Source: Clostridia bacterium (GTDB lineage: Bacteria; Bacillota; Clostridia; Oscillospirales; CAG-272). Taken from it: a DNA stretch of 27,742 bases. Under the pieces are notes generated by a model. It was given only the letters and a program-made list of their open reading frames with translations, ran no database searches and had not been told where the DNA came from. Below are positions 1-8,107 of the stretch, piece after piece (the stretch's first letter is position 1; every line of letters starts with the position of its first letter). The stretch lies in contig CAAGKS010000034.1 of NCBI GenBank assembly GCA_900770605.1, positions 1 to 27,742 of the forward strand, in the 5' to 3' direction. The translations under genes were made by a program, and so were the position numbers.

Positions 1-1362
1 AGGATCAAGAGCAGCAAGGCTGACGTTATAATCGGAACTCGTTCCGCCGTCTTTGCGCCTACTTCCAAAAAGCTCGGACTTATAATCATAGACGAGGAGC
101 AGGAGCACACCTACAAATCGGATATGAACCCCAAATACCACGCGCGCGACATAGCGCGCTTCCGTTGCGCTTATCACAAGTCACTTATGGTGCTTGCGTC
201 CGCAACTCCCTCGTTTGAGAGCTACAAAAAAGCCACCGAGGGCAAATACGAGCTCATAGAGCTCAATCGCCGATACGGAGGCGCAAAGCTCCCCACCGCC
301 ATAATCGCGGATATGAGAGCCGAGGCGCAGATGGGAAATCTCTCGCCTATCGGAACTGAGCTGTGCCGTCGGCTCGCTCAAAATCAGCAGGCTCACGAGC
401 AGGCGATACTTTTCCTCAACAGACGCGGCTACAACAACTTCATAAGCTGCCGCAGCTGCGGAGAAAATATAAAATGCCCCGATTGCAGCGTTTCAATGAC
501 CTATCACACTAACTCCACATCGTATGATTCGGGATATCTGGCGTGTCACTGGTGCGGCAGAAGAATGCCGCTTCCCAAGGTATGCCCCTCTTGCTCCTCG
601 GAGCATCTGACGAGAATGGGATACGGAACACAGCGCGTGGAGCAGGAGCTCTCACAGATACTCCCAAGCTCCAGAATACTGCGCATGGACGCCGACGTTA
701 CCACGGCAAAGAACTCATACGACGATCTGCTTGGTAAGTTCAGAGCGAAAAAGGCGGACGTTCTGCTTGGTACTCAGATGGTGACCAAGGGACACGATTT
801 TCCCGACGTTACGCTCGTTGGCGTGCTGCTTGCCGACTCCTCGCTCTATCTTGACGATTACAGAGCCGCGGAGCGTACCTTCGCGATGCTGACGCAGGTC
901 ATCGGACGCGCGGGACGAAGCGAGAAAGAGGGCGTTGCAATAATACAGACCAACAATCCCGACAGCGAGTGCATAAAGCTCGCCTGCGCGCAGGACTACA
1001 AGGCGTTTTACGCGAGCGAGATACGTATGCGAAAGCTTTTGGTATTTCCGCCCTTCTGCGATATAGCTCTGCTCACACTCTGCTCGTCAGACGAGCGCGA
1101 GCTTGCAAAGGCGTCTGCCCTGCTCTCCGAGAAGCTTACGGAATATATGAAGGGAGAATACTCTGATCTCCCCCTTATCACATACGGCCCGTTTGAAGCG
1201 CCCGTATATAAGGTTGACAACAAATACAGAATGCGAATGGTGGTAAAATGCCGCGCGACAAAGAGATGCCGCGAGATGCTCTCCAATATACTCAAATACT
1301 TCTCGGGCTCGGGCGCAAAGGGGCTTTCCCTTTCTATCGACATCAATCCCACTAATCTATAA
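1..1362 (+). CDS. priA: Primosomal protein N' (PriA helicase), 5'-truncated by window edge
   Basis: The reading frame is open from base 1, so the gene begins upstream of the window; 453 codons are visible against a usual length of roughly 730-800 residues. PriA is the superfamily 2 helicase that rebuilds replication forks at stalled or broken sites and starts primosome assembly. The visible part begins with GTRSAVFAP, followed by a Walker B box reading DEEQ, then the KYHARD stretch. Next come four paired cysteines (CRSC, CPDC, CHWC, CPSC) that form the zinc-binding insert of the family, then helicase motifs including GTQMVTKGHDFPDV and QVIGRAGR. The C-terminal domain is complete and ends with a TAA at 1360-1362. 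It is the first visible gene of a priA-def-fmt run as in Bacillus. The DEEQ in place of the usual DEEH is the only oddity. Confidence 0.96.
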   Translation, partial: RIKSSKADVIIGTRSAVFAPTSKKLGLIIIDEEQEHTYKSDMNPKYHARDIARFRCAYHKSLMVLASATPSFESYKKATEGKYELIELNRRYGGAKLPTAIIADMRAEAQMGNLSPIGTELCRRLAQNQQAHEQAILFLNRRGYNNFISCRSCGENIKCPDCSVSMTYHTNSTSYDSGYLACHWCGRRMPLPKVCPSCSSEHLTRMGYGTQRVEQELSQILPSSRILRMDADVTTAKNSYDDLLGKFRAKKADVLLGTQMVTKGHDFPDVTLVGVLLADSSLYLDDYRAAERTFAMLTQVIGRAGRSEKEGVAIIQTNNPDSECIKLACAQDYKAFYASEIRMRKLLVFPPFCDIALLTLCSSDERELAKASALLSEKLTEYMKGEYSDLPLITYGPFEAPVYKVDNKYRMRMVVKCRATKRCREMLSNILKYFSGSGAKGLSLSIDINPTNL

Positions 1363-1379
1363 TTGACTTATAATTGACA
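1358..1379. repeat. 11-bp tandem duplication overlapping the priA stop codon
   Basis: TATAATTGACT at 1358-1368 is followed directly by TATAATTGACA at 1369-1379, with 10 of 11 bases identical. The first copy contains the priA TAA stop. The two units fill most of the priA-def gap. They contain TATAAT-like and TTGAC-like strings, but not at promoter spacing, so this looks like a small slippage duplication. No function is assigned. Confidence 0.6.
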
Positions 1380-1393
1380 TCAGGAGATATAAA

Positions 1394-1846
1394 ATGGCAA
1401 AGCTTAAAATTTTAAAGGTCGGCGATCCCACGCTCAGAAAGGTATGCCGCCCCGTTGACGAAATAACTCCCCGCATAACTACCCTCCTTGACGACATGAT
1501 CGAAACCATGCGTCACGCTGACGGCGTTGGACTTGCCGCGCCTCAGGTTGGCGTTCTGCGCCGCGTGGTAGTTATAGAAACGCCCGACGACGGACTTATA
1601 GAGCTCATAAACCCCAAGATAATCGCATATTCCGGTGAGCAGGAGAGCGACGAGGGCTGTCTTTCCGTTCCCGGCAGATGGGGCGTTACCAAAAGACCTA
1701 TGCACGTCACGGTCCGCGCTATGAACAGAGCGGGAGAGACGTTTGATATAACAGGCTCGGGACTTCTCGCAAAGGCGTTTTGCCACGAGATAGACCATCT
1801 TGACGGAAAGCTTTATATCGACATCGCAAGAATGTTGGATGCATAA
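1394..1846 (+). CDS. def: Peptide deformylase
   Basis: Peptide deformylase removes the formyl group from the N-terminal formylmethionine of nascent proteins at the ribosome, using a bound metal ion. The 150-residue product carries all three family motifs: GVGLAAPQVG (residues 44-53), EGCLS with the metal-ligand Cys89, and HEIDH (131-135) with two metal-ligand histidines and the catalytic Glu132. The length is normal for the short bacterial type. The ATG is preceded by an AGGAG ribosome-binding site. It is followed after 12 bases by fmt, the enzyme that puts on the formyl group def takes off, so the pair is functionally and probably transcriptionally coupled. Confidence 0.97.
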   Translation: MAKLKILKVGDPTLRKVCRPVDEITPRITTLLDDMIETMRHADGVGLAAPQVGVLRRVVVIETPDDGLIELINPKIIAYSGEQESDEGCLSVPGRWGVTKRPMHVTVRAMNRAGETFDITGSGLLAKAFCHEIDHLDGKLYIDIARMLDA

Positions 1847-1858
1847 CGGAGGGTTCAG

Positions 1859-2791
1859 ATGAAGATACTGTTTATGGGTACGCCCGACTTCGCGGTATTC
1901 TCGCTCAAGGCTCTTCTTGAGTCCGAGCACGAGGTGCTTGGCGTAGTAACTCAGCCCGACAAGCCCAAGGGACGCGGATACGCGCTCCTTCCTCCCCCTG
2001 TAAAATCCTTCGCACTTGAAAACCGACTCCCCGTATATCAGCCCACCACGCTTCGCGACGAGGCGTTTGCGGAGCTGCTCTCGAGCATAGACCCCGACGT
2101 TATAGTCGTTGTGGCTTACGGCAAGATATTGCCCATCAGCGTGCTTGAATATCCCAAATACGGCTGTATAAACGTTCACGGCTCGCTTCTGCCCAAATCC
2201 CGCGGCGCTGCTCCTATGCAGAGAGCGATAATCGACGGCAAGACCGTTACAGGCATCACCACCATGTATATGGCAGACGGCATCGACACGGGAGATATGC
2301 TTCTCAAGGAAGAGGTAGCTATCGAAGAGAACGACAATTTTGAAGATATACACGACAAGCTTGGCGCGTGCGGAGCTTCTCTTATAGTAAAGACACTCGA
2401 TCTTGCAGAGCGCGGTGAGCTTGAGCGTATTCCTCAGGATCACTCTCTGGCAACTCACGCCGCAAAGATAACCAAAAAGGACTGCGCGCTGAATTTTGAG
2501 CTTCCTGCAAAGCAGCTTCACGACCTTATCAGAGGTCTTTCCCCTATTCCGCTCGCATTTACCCACACGCCTGACGGCAAGATGCTCAAGATCACCGAGG
2601 CAAGACTCGTATCGGCTGAGGGCGTTCTCGGCAAAGCGGGAGAGATCATATCCGTTGAGAACGGCTTTGAGATCGCTTGCGCTCAGGGCTCGATAAGAGT
2701 GCTTGGTGTTCTTCCCGAGGGTAAGTCGCGTATGTCTGCGGCGGATTTCGTACGCGGCAGAAAAGTAGGAGTCGGAGACGTACTTAAATAA
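1859..2791 (+). CDS. fmt: Methionyl-tRNA formyltransferase
   Basis: Fmt transfers a formyl group from 10-formyltetrahydrofolate to methionyl-initiator tRNA, the first step of bacterial translation initiation. The 310-residue product has the N-terminal formyltransferase fold starting KILFMGTPDFAV, the KPKGRG loop (35-40), and the catalytic centre NVHGSLLP (Asn105, His107) with Asp143 in GIDTGDML. The remaining C-terminal part, from about residue 205, fits the tRNA-binding OB-fold domain. The length matches the family (about 310-315). A GGAGGG ribosome-binding site lies just before the ATG. Genes def and fmt are neighbours in very many bacteria. Confidence 0.97.
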   Translation: MKILFMGTPDFAVFSLKALLESEHEVLGVVTQPDKPKGRGYALLPPPVKSFALENRLPVYQPTTLRDEAFAELLSSIDPDVIVVVAYGKILPISVLEYPKYGCINVHGSLLPKSRGAAPMQRAIIDGKTVTGITTMYMADGIDTGDMLLKEEVAIEENDNFEDIHDKLGACGASLIVKTLDLAERGELERIPQDHSLATHAAKITKKDCALNFELPAKQLHDLIRGLSPIPLAFTHTPDGKMLKITEARLVSAEGVLGKAGEIISVENGFEIACAQGSIRVLGVLPEGKSRMSAADFVRGRKVGVGDVLK

Positions 2792-2808
2792 CTCCAAAGG
2801 AGAACGTT

Positions 2809-3504
2809 ATGTTCGGATTATTTTATTACGATTGGACTATGCTTTTAGTTTTACCCGCGCTTATAATATCACTTATTGCGCAGGCTAAGGTATCGTCAGC
2901 GTATAAAAAATACTCGTCTTATTCCACCTTCGGCTTTACGGGATACTCCGCGGCAAGAGCAATACTTGACGCGAACGGTCTTTCACACGTTTCGATAGAG
3001 CGAGTGAGAGGACATCTTACCGACCACTACGATCCCAAGGCTAACGTGATACGCCTCTCTGACTCGGTCTACGATGCCGCAAGCGTTGCGGCAGTGGGCG
3101 TTGCGGCTCACGAGGCAGGTCACGCGGTACAATACGCCGTTGGATACGCCCCCATAAAGCTGAGAATGGCGATAATCCCCGCCACACGAATCGGCTCTGC
3201 GGCGTCCGTCCCCCTTTTCTTAATAGGACTATTATTTGCAAGCGACTATCTTATGCTTCTGGGCATATTGCTTTATGCGGTGGTTGCGCTGTTTCAGCTC
3301 GTTACACTCCCCGTTGAGTTCAACGCCTCATCAAGAGCGCTCAAAGCGCTTGACGGCAGAGGGATACTTTCTCCCGAGCAAAGAAGCGGAGCTAAAAAGG
3401 TACTGTCCGCCGCCGCTATGACGTACGTTGCGGCGCTCCTTACCTCGCTTCTGACCTTGCTCAGACTACTGCTGCTTGCATCAAACAGAAATTCAAGAAG
3501 GTAA
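2809..3504 (+). CDS. yugP: Membrane zinc metallopeptidase, YugP family
   Basis: The 231-residue product starts with a hydrophobic segment (about residues 8-26). A soluble part follows, with the zinc-protease motif HEAGH at residues 101-105, then three more hydrophobic segments (about 130-148, 149-168 and 208-228). The conserved LPVEFNASSRAL stretch at 167-178 is typical of the YugP/Zn_peptidase_2 family. Proteins of this family are predicted membrane-anchored metallopeptidases; their substrate is not established. The gene sits 17 bases after fmt and its stop is 4 bases before the rsmB start, so it belongs to the same transcript. A place in this operon, between fmt and rsmB, is frequent in Clostridia. 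The start has an AAAGGAG ribosome-binding site. Confidence 0.9.
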   Translation: MFGLFYYDWTMLLVLPALIISLIAQAKVSSAYKKYSSYSTFGFTGYSAARAILDANGLSHVSIERVRGHLTDHYDPKANVIRLSDSVYDAASVAAVGVAAHEAGHAVQYAVGYAPIKLRMAIIPATRIGSAASVPLFLIGLLFASDYLMLLGILLYAVVALFQLVTLPVEFNASSRALKALDGRGILSPEQRSGAKKVLSAAAMTYVAALLTSLLTLLRLLLLASNRNSRR

Positions 3505-3508
3505 AAAA

Positions 3509-4813
3509 ATGTCAGAAAACCGTAAAAACGATCCTCGCGCGCTGGTCTTTGAGCTTTTACAGAGGCTTGAGGACTCAAAGCAATTCTCAAATATCGCGCT
3601 TGATCACGCGCTCTCGGGCTCGCAGCTCTCGGACGCTGATCGCCGTCTTGCATCCGCGCTTTTTTACGGCGTTATCGAGCGCAGGATAACTCTTGACGCG
3701 CGTATATCGCAGCTTTCGAGCAGAAGGCTTGAGGATATAGACAAAAAAACTATTACAGCGATAAGGCTTGGACTTTATCAGCTTATGTATATGGACAAGA
3801 TACCGCCTCACGCGGCTATCAACGAGACCGTTTCTCTTTGCCCTGCCAAGAGCAGAGGCTTTGTCAACGGCATCTGCCGCGCTCACACGAGAGCGGGCAA
3901 GCTCGATCTTCCCTTGCCCGAAAACGCTCCTGCCGAGTATTTATCCGTAAAGCACTCGATGGGAGAGCCGCTGTGTAAGAGATTTATCGAGATATTCGGA
4001 GTGGACAGAGCGGACTCTATATTCTCGTCGCTTTGCGGCAACGAGGGCACCACTCTGAGAATAAATACCCTCAAAATAAGCCGCGACGAATTTTGTATGC
4101 GCGCGGACAATGCCGTGGCGGACGAGCTTTGCGAGACTGCCGTATTTATCAAAGGAAGCGTCCGCGATACTTACGGATTTGACGAGGGCCTGTTCTTCGT
4201 ACAGGACCGCGCATCGCAGATATGCACCGCCGTGCTTGGCGCAGATCCCGCCGATACGGTGATAGACGTATGCTCCTGCCCCGGCTCAAAAAGCTTCGGC
4301 GCGGCGATAGATATGAATAATACGGGCAAGATACTTGCCTTTGACCTTCACGCCAAAAAGCTCCCTCTCATAACGAGCGGAGCAAAGCGTTTGGGAATAG
4401 ATATAATCACCGCCGCTCAATGCGACGGCAGAGCTCCCATCGAGGAGCTTGTCGGCACGGCAGACAAGGTTCTTTGCGACGTTCCCTGCTCGGGCTTTGG
4501 AGTTTTATCAAAAAAGCCGGAGCTCAGATACAAGGATCCCGCAGAGTCCGATGCGCTCCCCGACATACAGCTTGCTATACTTAAAAACGCCTCGCGCTAC
4601 GTAAAGCGCGGCGGAACGCTGGTGTATTCCACCTGCACGCTCGTCCCCGCTGAGAACGAGCAGAACGTTCAAAGATTTTTAAAGGAGCACGACGATTTCG
4701 AGCTTACGGGATTTGAATACGGCGGCATAAGCGCCCCCGAGGGTCATCTGACCCTTTTCCCCGACGTGCACGGAACTGACGGCTTTTTCATCGCAAAATT
4801 AACAAAGATATAA
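3509..4813 (+). CDS. rsmB: 16S rRNA m5C967 methyltransferase
   Basis: RsmB methylates C967 of 16S rRNA using S-adenosylmethionine. The product is 434 residues when started at the ATG at 3509. The frame is open further upstream, but that region overlaps yugP and has no ribosome-binding site, while 3509 follows AGAAGG. Residues up to about 140 form the NusB-like RNA-binding domain. The rest is the Rossmann-like methyltransferase, with the SAM loop DVCSCPGSKSFG, the active-site loop DVPCSGFGVLSKKPE (Cys327) and YSTCTLVPAENE (Cys376). The two cysteines match the paired catalytic cysteines of m5C RNA methyltransferases. The SAM loop reads CSCPGSKS rather than the common CAAPGGKT, a mild divergence. 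Confidence 0.94.
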   Translation: MSENRKNDPRALVFELLQRLEDSKQFSNIALDHALSGSQLSDADRRLASALFYGVIERRITLDARISQLSSRRLEDIDKKTITAIRLGLYQLMYMDKIPPHAAINETVSLCPAKSRGFVNGICRAHTRAGKLDLPLPENAPAEYLSVKHSMGEPLCKRFIEIFGVDRADSIFSSLCGNEGTTLRINTLKISRDEFCMRADNAVADELCETAVFIKGSVRDTYGFDEGLFFVQDRASQICTAVLGADPADTVIDVCSCPGSKSFGAAIDMNNTGKILAFDLHAKKLPLITSGAKRLGIDIITAAQCDGRAPIEELVGTADKVLCDVPCSGFGVLSKKPELRYKDPAESDALPDIQLAILKNASRYVKRGGTLVYSTCTLVPAENEQNVQRFLKEHDDFELTGFEYGGISAPEGHLTLFPDVHGTDGFFIAKLTKI

Positions 4814-4823
4814 GGAGAGTACT

Positions 4824-5903
4824 ATGACAGGCACGACCGCGCAGGAAAATAGAATAGACCTTCTGTCGCTTGACCTTGGCGAGCTTGAAGCGCTCGTAAC
4901 AAGCCTTGGCGAGCCGAAATACCGCGCAAAGCAGCTTTTCGTGCCTATGCACAAGGGTATTGCTCCCGATGACGTTACAAACATAGGAAAGGCGCTCAAG
5001 GCAAAGCTCGCAGAGTGCTCCACGTACTCCATACCCACGATAAGACGCAAGCTCGTTTCCACACTTGACGGAACTGTAAAATACCTATTCGGGCTTGAGG
5101 ACGGAAACTCCGTTGAGAGCGTGGTAATGAAATACAAGCACGGAAATACGATATGCATATCCTCGCAGGTAGGCTGCCGTATGGGCTGTAAATTCTGCGC
5201 GTCCACCATCGGCGGCAAGATAAGAGATCTTGCGCCCTCGGAGATGCTCGGACAGATAATAGTGGCGCAGAACGATATCGGCGAGCGCATCTCAAACGTA
5301 GTAATGATGGGCATCGGCGAGCCGCTTGACAACTACTCGAACGTAATGAAGTTTCTGGAGCTTGTCAACTGTGAGGACGGACTTAACATAGGATACAGAC
5401 ACATCTCCCTTTCCACCTGCGGCCTTGCTGAAAAAATAGACGAGCTTGCAAAGAAAAATCTTCCCATTACGCTCTCTATCTCGCTTCACGCCTCTGACGA
5501 TCAGACGCGAAGCAGCATAATGCCCGTCAACAAAAAGTGGAATATTGAGAGATTACTGTCCGCCTGCAAAAATTATTACTCTCACACAGGCAGACGTATC
5601 TCGTTTGAGTACACCCTCATATCAGGCAAAAACGATTCGCGCGATGCGGCGCTTGCGCTTGCCGCGCTTCTTAACAGGCATTTGCGAAGCGCGAGCGATA
5701 CCATGCCTATCCACGTAAATCTCATTCCCGTAAACCCCGTCACCGAGAGCGGATTTTCAAGTTCAGAGAAAAAGACGGTTGAGGAATTTGCCGCAACGCT
5801 TGAGCGCAAGGGCATACGCGCCACCGTGCGCCGCACGCTCGGCGCAGACATAAACGCGTCCTGCGGTCAGCTCAGACGAGAGGAAGAGCAAAGCAAGAAT
5901 TGA
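4824..5903 (+). CDS. rlmN: 23S rRNA A2503 / tRNA A37 C2-methyltransferase (radical SAM)
   Basis: RlmN is a radical SAM enzyme that methylates C2 of A2503 in 23S rRNA and, in characterised members, of A37 in some tRNAs. The 359-residue product has the iron-sulphur motif CRMGCKFC with Cys118, Cys122 and Cys125. It also has the GEPLDN SAM-contact motif, LSTCGL, SISLHA and the C-terminal ADINASCGQL containing Cys347, which corresponds to the methyl-carrying cysteine of the family. Length and motif order are normal, and nothing looks broken. An AAGGAG ribosome-binding site precedes the ATG, 10 bases after rsmB. In Bacillus the next genes would be prpC and prkC; here a PASTA protein follows. Confidence 0.97.
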   Translation: MTGTTAQENRIDLLSLDLGELEALVTSLGEPKYRAKQLFVPMHKGIAPDDVTNIGKALKAKLAECSTYSIPTIRRKLVSTLDGTVKYLFGLEDGNSVESVVMKYKHGNTICISSQVGCRMGCKFCASTIGGKIRDLAPSEMLGQIIVAQNDIGERISNVVMMGIGEPLDNYSNVMKFLELVNCEDGLNIGYRHISLSTCGLAEKIDELAKKNLPITLSISLHASDDQTRSSIMPVNKKWNIERLLSACKNYYSHTGRRISFEYTLISGKNDSRDAALALAALLNRHLRSASDTMPIHVNLIPVNPVTESGFSSSEKKTVEEFAATLERKGIRATVRRTLGADINASCGQLRREEEQSKN

Positions 5904-5909
5904 CCGAAA

Positions 5910-5950
5910 TACCGATTCCAAGCATGGCTACATAAATAACGGAGTCGGTA
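5910..5950 (+). promoter_or_regulatory. Hairpin enclosing the ribosome-binding site of the PASTA gene
   Basis: TACCGATTCC (5910-5919) can pair with GGAGTCGGTA (5941-5950) over ten consecutive positions, nine Watson-Crick and one G-U, with a 21-base loop. The right arm contains the GGAG ribosome-binding site (5941-5944) of the ATG at 5952. No U-tract follows, so it does not look like a terminator. It fills nearly the whole rlmN-PASTA gap and could lower or condition translation of the PASTA gene. The regulatory role is inferred. Confidence 0.6.
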
Positions 5951-5951
5951 A

Positions 5952-7127
5952 ATGAAATACAAAATAACCTCAAAAAGAAAAATACAGCGCACAGTCACGG
6001 CGCTTATCCCCACCTATGCCTCAGTACCGCAGGCAAGGTGCGAGGAGCAAGAGACCGAGCAGATACTGCTCGACTCCCTCTTTGAATTTGCCGCGCTCGG
6101 CGAAGCGCCCGCAAAAGAAAAAATACGCTTGTCCTCCGCGCACAAACTGCGATCAGTTCTCAGGCGCATTGCTATCAAATTTGAAAAATCGCAAAAGCGC
6201 CCGATAACCTTCTGGGCAAAAGCATTAGGGGCTGTCCTGGGAGTTGAGACCGCTATCGCACTGATAGCCGCGCTCGTGTTCTTCGGCAGATTTATAATAC
6301 CGCACGACACGCTCAGCGTTCCCTCATTCGTGGGCGCTGACGTTCGCGAGCTTCATGATACGGACGAGTACGAGCTGATAATAAGCTATAAAAATCACGA
6401 TGAGCTTGCCGCAGGAACCGTTATATCCCAAACGCCCTCGCCCGACACCGAGCGAAAGCTGTTTTGGGGCAAGGGCCCGTGCAGAATATTTTTGAGCGTA
6501 AGCGCGGGAAAGCATTTTTACGACGTTCCCGATCTCACGGGACAAAGCCGCCGTGACGCTCTGCTGACGCTAAAAACCTCAAATATCCCCGTTAAGATAG
6601 TTACTCAGTATTCGGATTCGGTAAAGGCGGGATACGTCATAGATACCGTGCCGCCGGCTGATCAAAGGCTTTACGACGGAGAGGTGCTCACGATCAAGGT
6701 AAGCCTTGGCGCGTACGTCAGGACAGTTTACGTCCCCTCGCTGTTTGGAATGAGCGAGTCCGATGCAACGTCAGCCATAAGCTCCGCAGGACTTACACTT
6801 GGCAAGATAACCTATCAAAGCTCCGATATCCCCGCAGGTAAGGTAATATCCCAGCAATACACTCCGTTCTCAAAAATAAGATCGGGGGTGAGCGTGGATA
6901 TAACCGTCAGCCTTGGCAATTCGTTCGTGCAAAAGCACGTGCCGGATCTGTACGGCTTAACGGTGGAGGAAGCGGCGGAGGAGCTCAGACGAGTAGGGCT
7001 CGTTATCGGAAATATATACTCCGTTGCCTCAGGCGCGCCCTCGGGAACCGTGATATCGCAATCCCCCGAGCCCTCCACACCAATAACCTCAAATATAACC
7101 TCAGTAGATATATACGTCAGCTCATAG
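5952..7127 (+). CDS. Single-pass membrane protein with four PASTA repeats, no kinase domain
   Basis: The 391-residue product has a cytoplasmic-looking, unrecognised N-terminal part (1-87, basic towards its end) and one membrane segment (about 88-115). Four PASTA repeats follow at about 122-185, 190-253, 259-323 and 328-391, each opening with a VPxxxG-type motif (VPSFVG, VPDLTG, VPSLFG, VPDLYG). PASTA repeats bind peptidoglycan fragments or beta-lactams in proteins such as PrkC and some penicillin-binding proteins. The position between rlmN and rsgA is where Firmicutes usually carry the prpC phosphatase and prkC kinase genes. No kinase motifs (glycine loop, HRD, DFG) are present, and only 48 bases separate the gene from rlmN, so the kinase part is not simply unannotated. 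It may be a wall-sensing or scaffold protein derived from PrkC; this is inference. Confidence 0.85.
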   Translation: MKYKITSKRKIQRTVTALIPTYASVPQARCEEQETEQILLDSLFEFAALGEAPAKEKIRLSSAHKLRSVLRRIAIKFEKSQKRPITFWAKALGAVLGVETAIALIAALVFFGRFIIPHDTLSVPSFVGADVRELHDTDEYELIISYKNHDELAAGTVISQTPSPDTERKLFWGKGPCRIFLSVSAGKHFYDVPDLTGQSRRDALLTLKTSNIPVKIVTQYSDSVKAGYVIDTVPPADQRLYDGEVLTIKVSLGAYVRTVYVPSLFGMSESDATSAISSAGLTLGKITYQSSDIPAGKVISQQYTPFSKIRSGVSVDITVSLGNSFVQKHVPDLYGLTVEEAAEELRRVGLVIGNIYSVASGAPSGTVISQSPEPSTPITSNITSVDIYVSS

Positions 7128-7146
7128 CAACAAGGAAAGGCAGTAT

Positions 7147-8103
7147 ATGATAGTTAACTCTTTAAAAGGAAAGATAATCAAGGGCGTTGGCGGTCTTTAC
7201 ACCGTAACCGTGCTTGACGAGCAAAGTGAATATTTCAGACAGTCGATAAAGTGCCGCGCGCGCGGCATATTCCGCCACAATCATCTCACTCCCCTGCCCG
7301 GTGATACGGTGCTTATGTCTTACGAGGACGCTCAGGGAGAAAATCTCGACGGCGGTAAATTTGTTATCGACGAGATAATCGAAAGAAAGAATTCGCTTAT
7401 CCGTCCTCCGCTTGCAAATCTCGACTATCTTTTCGTAAGTATGGCGTGCGCCTCTCCTGCACCCGTGCTATCGACCGTTGACAAGCTGATCTGTATTGCC
7501 GAGCACAACAATATCGAGCCTGTGATCGTTATCACAAAGTGCGAGCTTGACGAGCAAAAGGCTTCTGAGCTTGAGAGCCTTTACCGCTCCTGCGGCTTTG
7601 AGTGCTTCAAGCTTTCCGCAAGAGACGATATAGGCGTTGAGGCCATAGACCGCTTTATCAAAGAAAAAATGGCGGGAAAGACCGCCGCGTTTGCAGGAGC
7701 ATCGGGAATCGGAAAATCCACGCTTCTCAACCGCCTGTTTCCCCACCTTGAGCTATCCACCTCTGATATAAGCCGAAAGATAGAGCGCGGAAGACACACC
7801 ACGCGCGAGGCTGTACTGTTTGCAATATCAGACGCCGCAGACTGCGGCTACATAGCCGACACGCCCGGCTTTTCAATGCTCGACTTCAAGAGATTCGACT
7901 TCTTTGAGAAGGACGATCTCGTTCACACAATGAGAGAGTTTGCCCCTCTTATCGGCAGCTGCAAATACGCGAAATGCTCTCACACCAAGGAACAGGGCTG
8001 CGCGATAGTTGAAGCGGTGAAAAACGGCACTATACCCAAATCAAGACACGAGAGCTACGTTGAGCTTTTCGATATACTCAAAACAAGAAAGAAATGGGAG
8101 TAA
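7147..8103 (+). CDS. rsgA: Ribosome small-subunit maturation GTPase RsgA
   Basis: RsgA is a circularly permuted GTPase that helps late maturation of the 30S ribosomal subunit. The 318-residue product has an N-terminal OB-fold (about 1-85). GTPase motifs then appear in permuted order: G4 as TKCE (130-133), G1 as GASGIGKS (184-191) and G3 as DTPG (238-241). The C-terminal zinc site is Cys272, Cys277, His279 and Cys285. Order and length are normal. An AAGGAAAGG ribosome-binding site precedes the ATG. The gene follows the PASTA gene by 19 bases and leads directly into thiN. In B. subtilis a ribulose-phosphate epimerase gene (rpe) sits between these two, and here it is absent. Confidence 0.96.
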   Translation: MIVNSLKGKIIKGVGGLYTVTVLDEQSEYFRQSIKCRARGIFRHNHLTPLPGDTVLMSYEDAQGENLDGGKFVIDEIIERKNSLIRPPLANLDYLFVSMACASPAPVLSTVDKLICIAEHNNIEPVIVITKCELDEQKASELESLYRSCGFECFKLSARDDIGVEAIDRFIKEKMAGKTAAFAGASGIGKSTLLNRLFPHLELSTSDISRKIERGRHTTREAVLFAISDAADCGYIADTPGFSMLDFKRFDFFEKDDLVHTMREFAPLIGSCKYAKCSHTKEQGCAIVEAVKNGTIPKSRHESYVELFDILKTRKKWE

Positions 8104-8107
8104 CGCT

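Noticed and set aside
1412..2797. Long 461-codon open frame on the - strand opposite def and fmt
   Set aside because: It lies entirely antisense to two clearly conserved genes and has no recognisable domains or ribosome-binding site. Long shadow frames are expected with this codon use.
4799..5332. 177-codon - strand open frame opposite the start of rlmN
   Set aside because: It is antisense to the rlmN radical SAM domain with intact catalytic cysteines, and has no supporting start signal.
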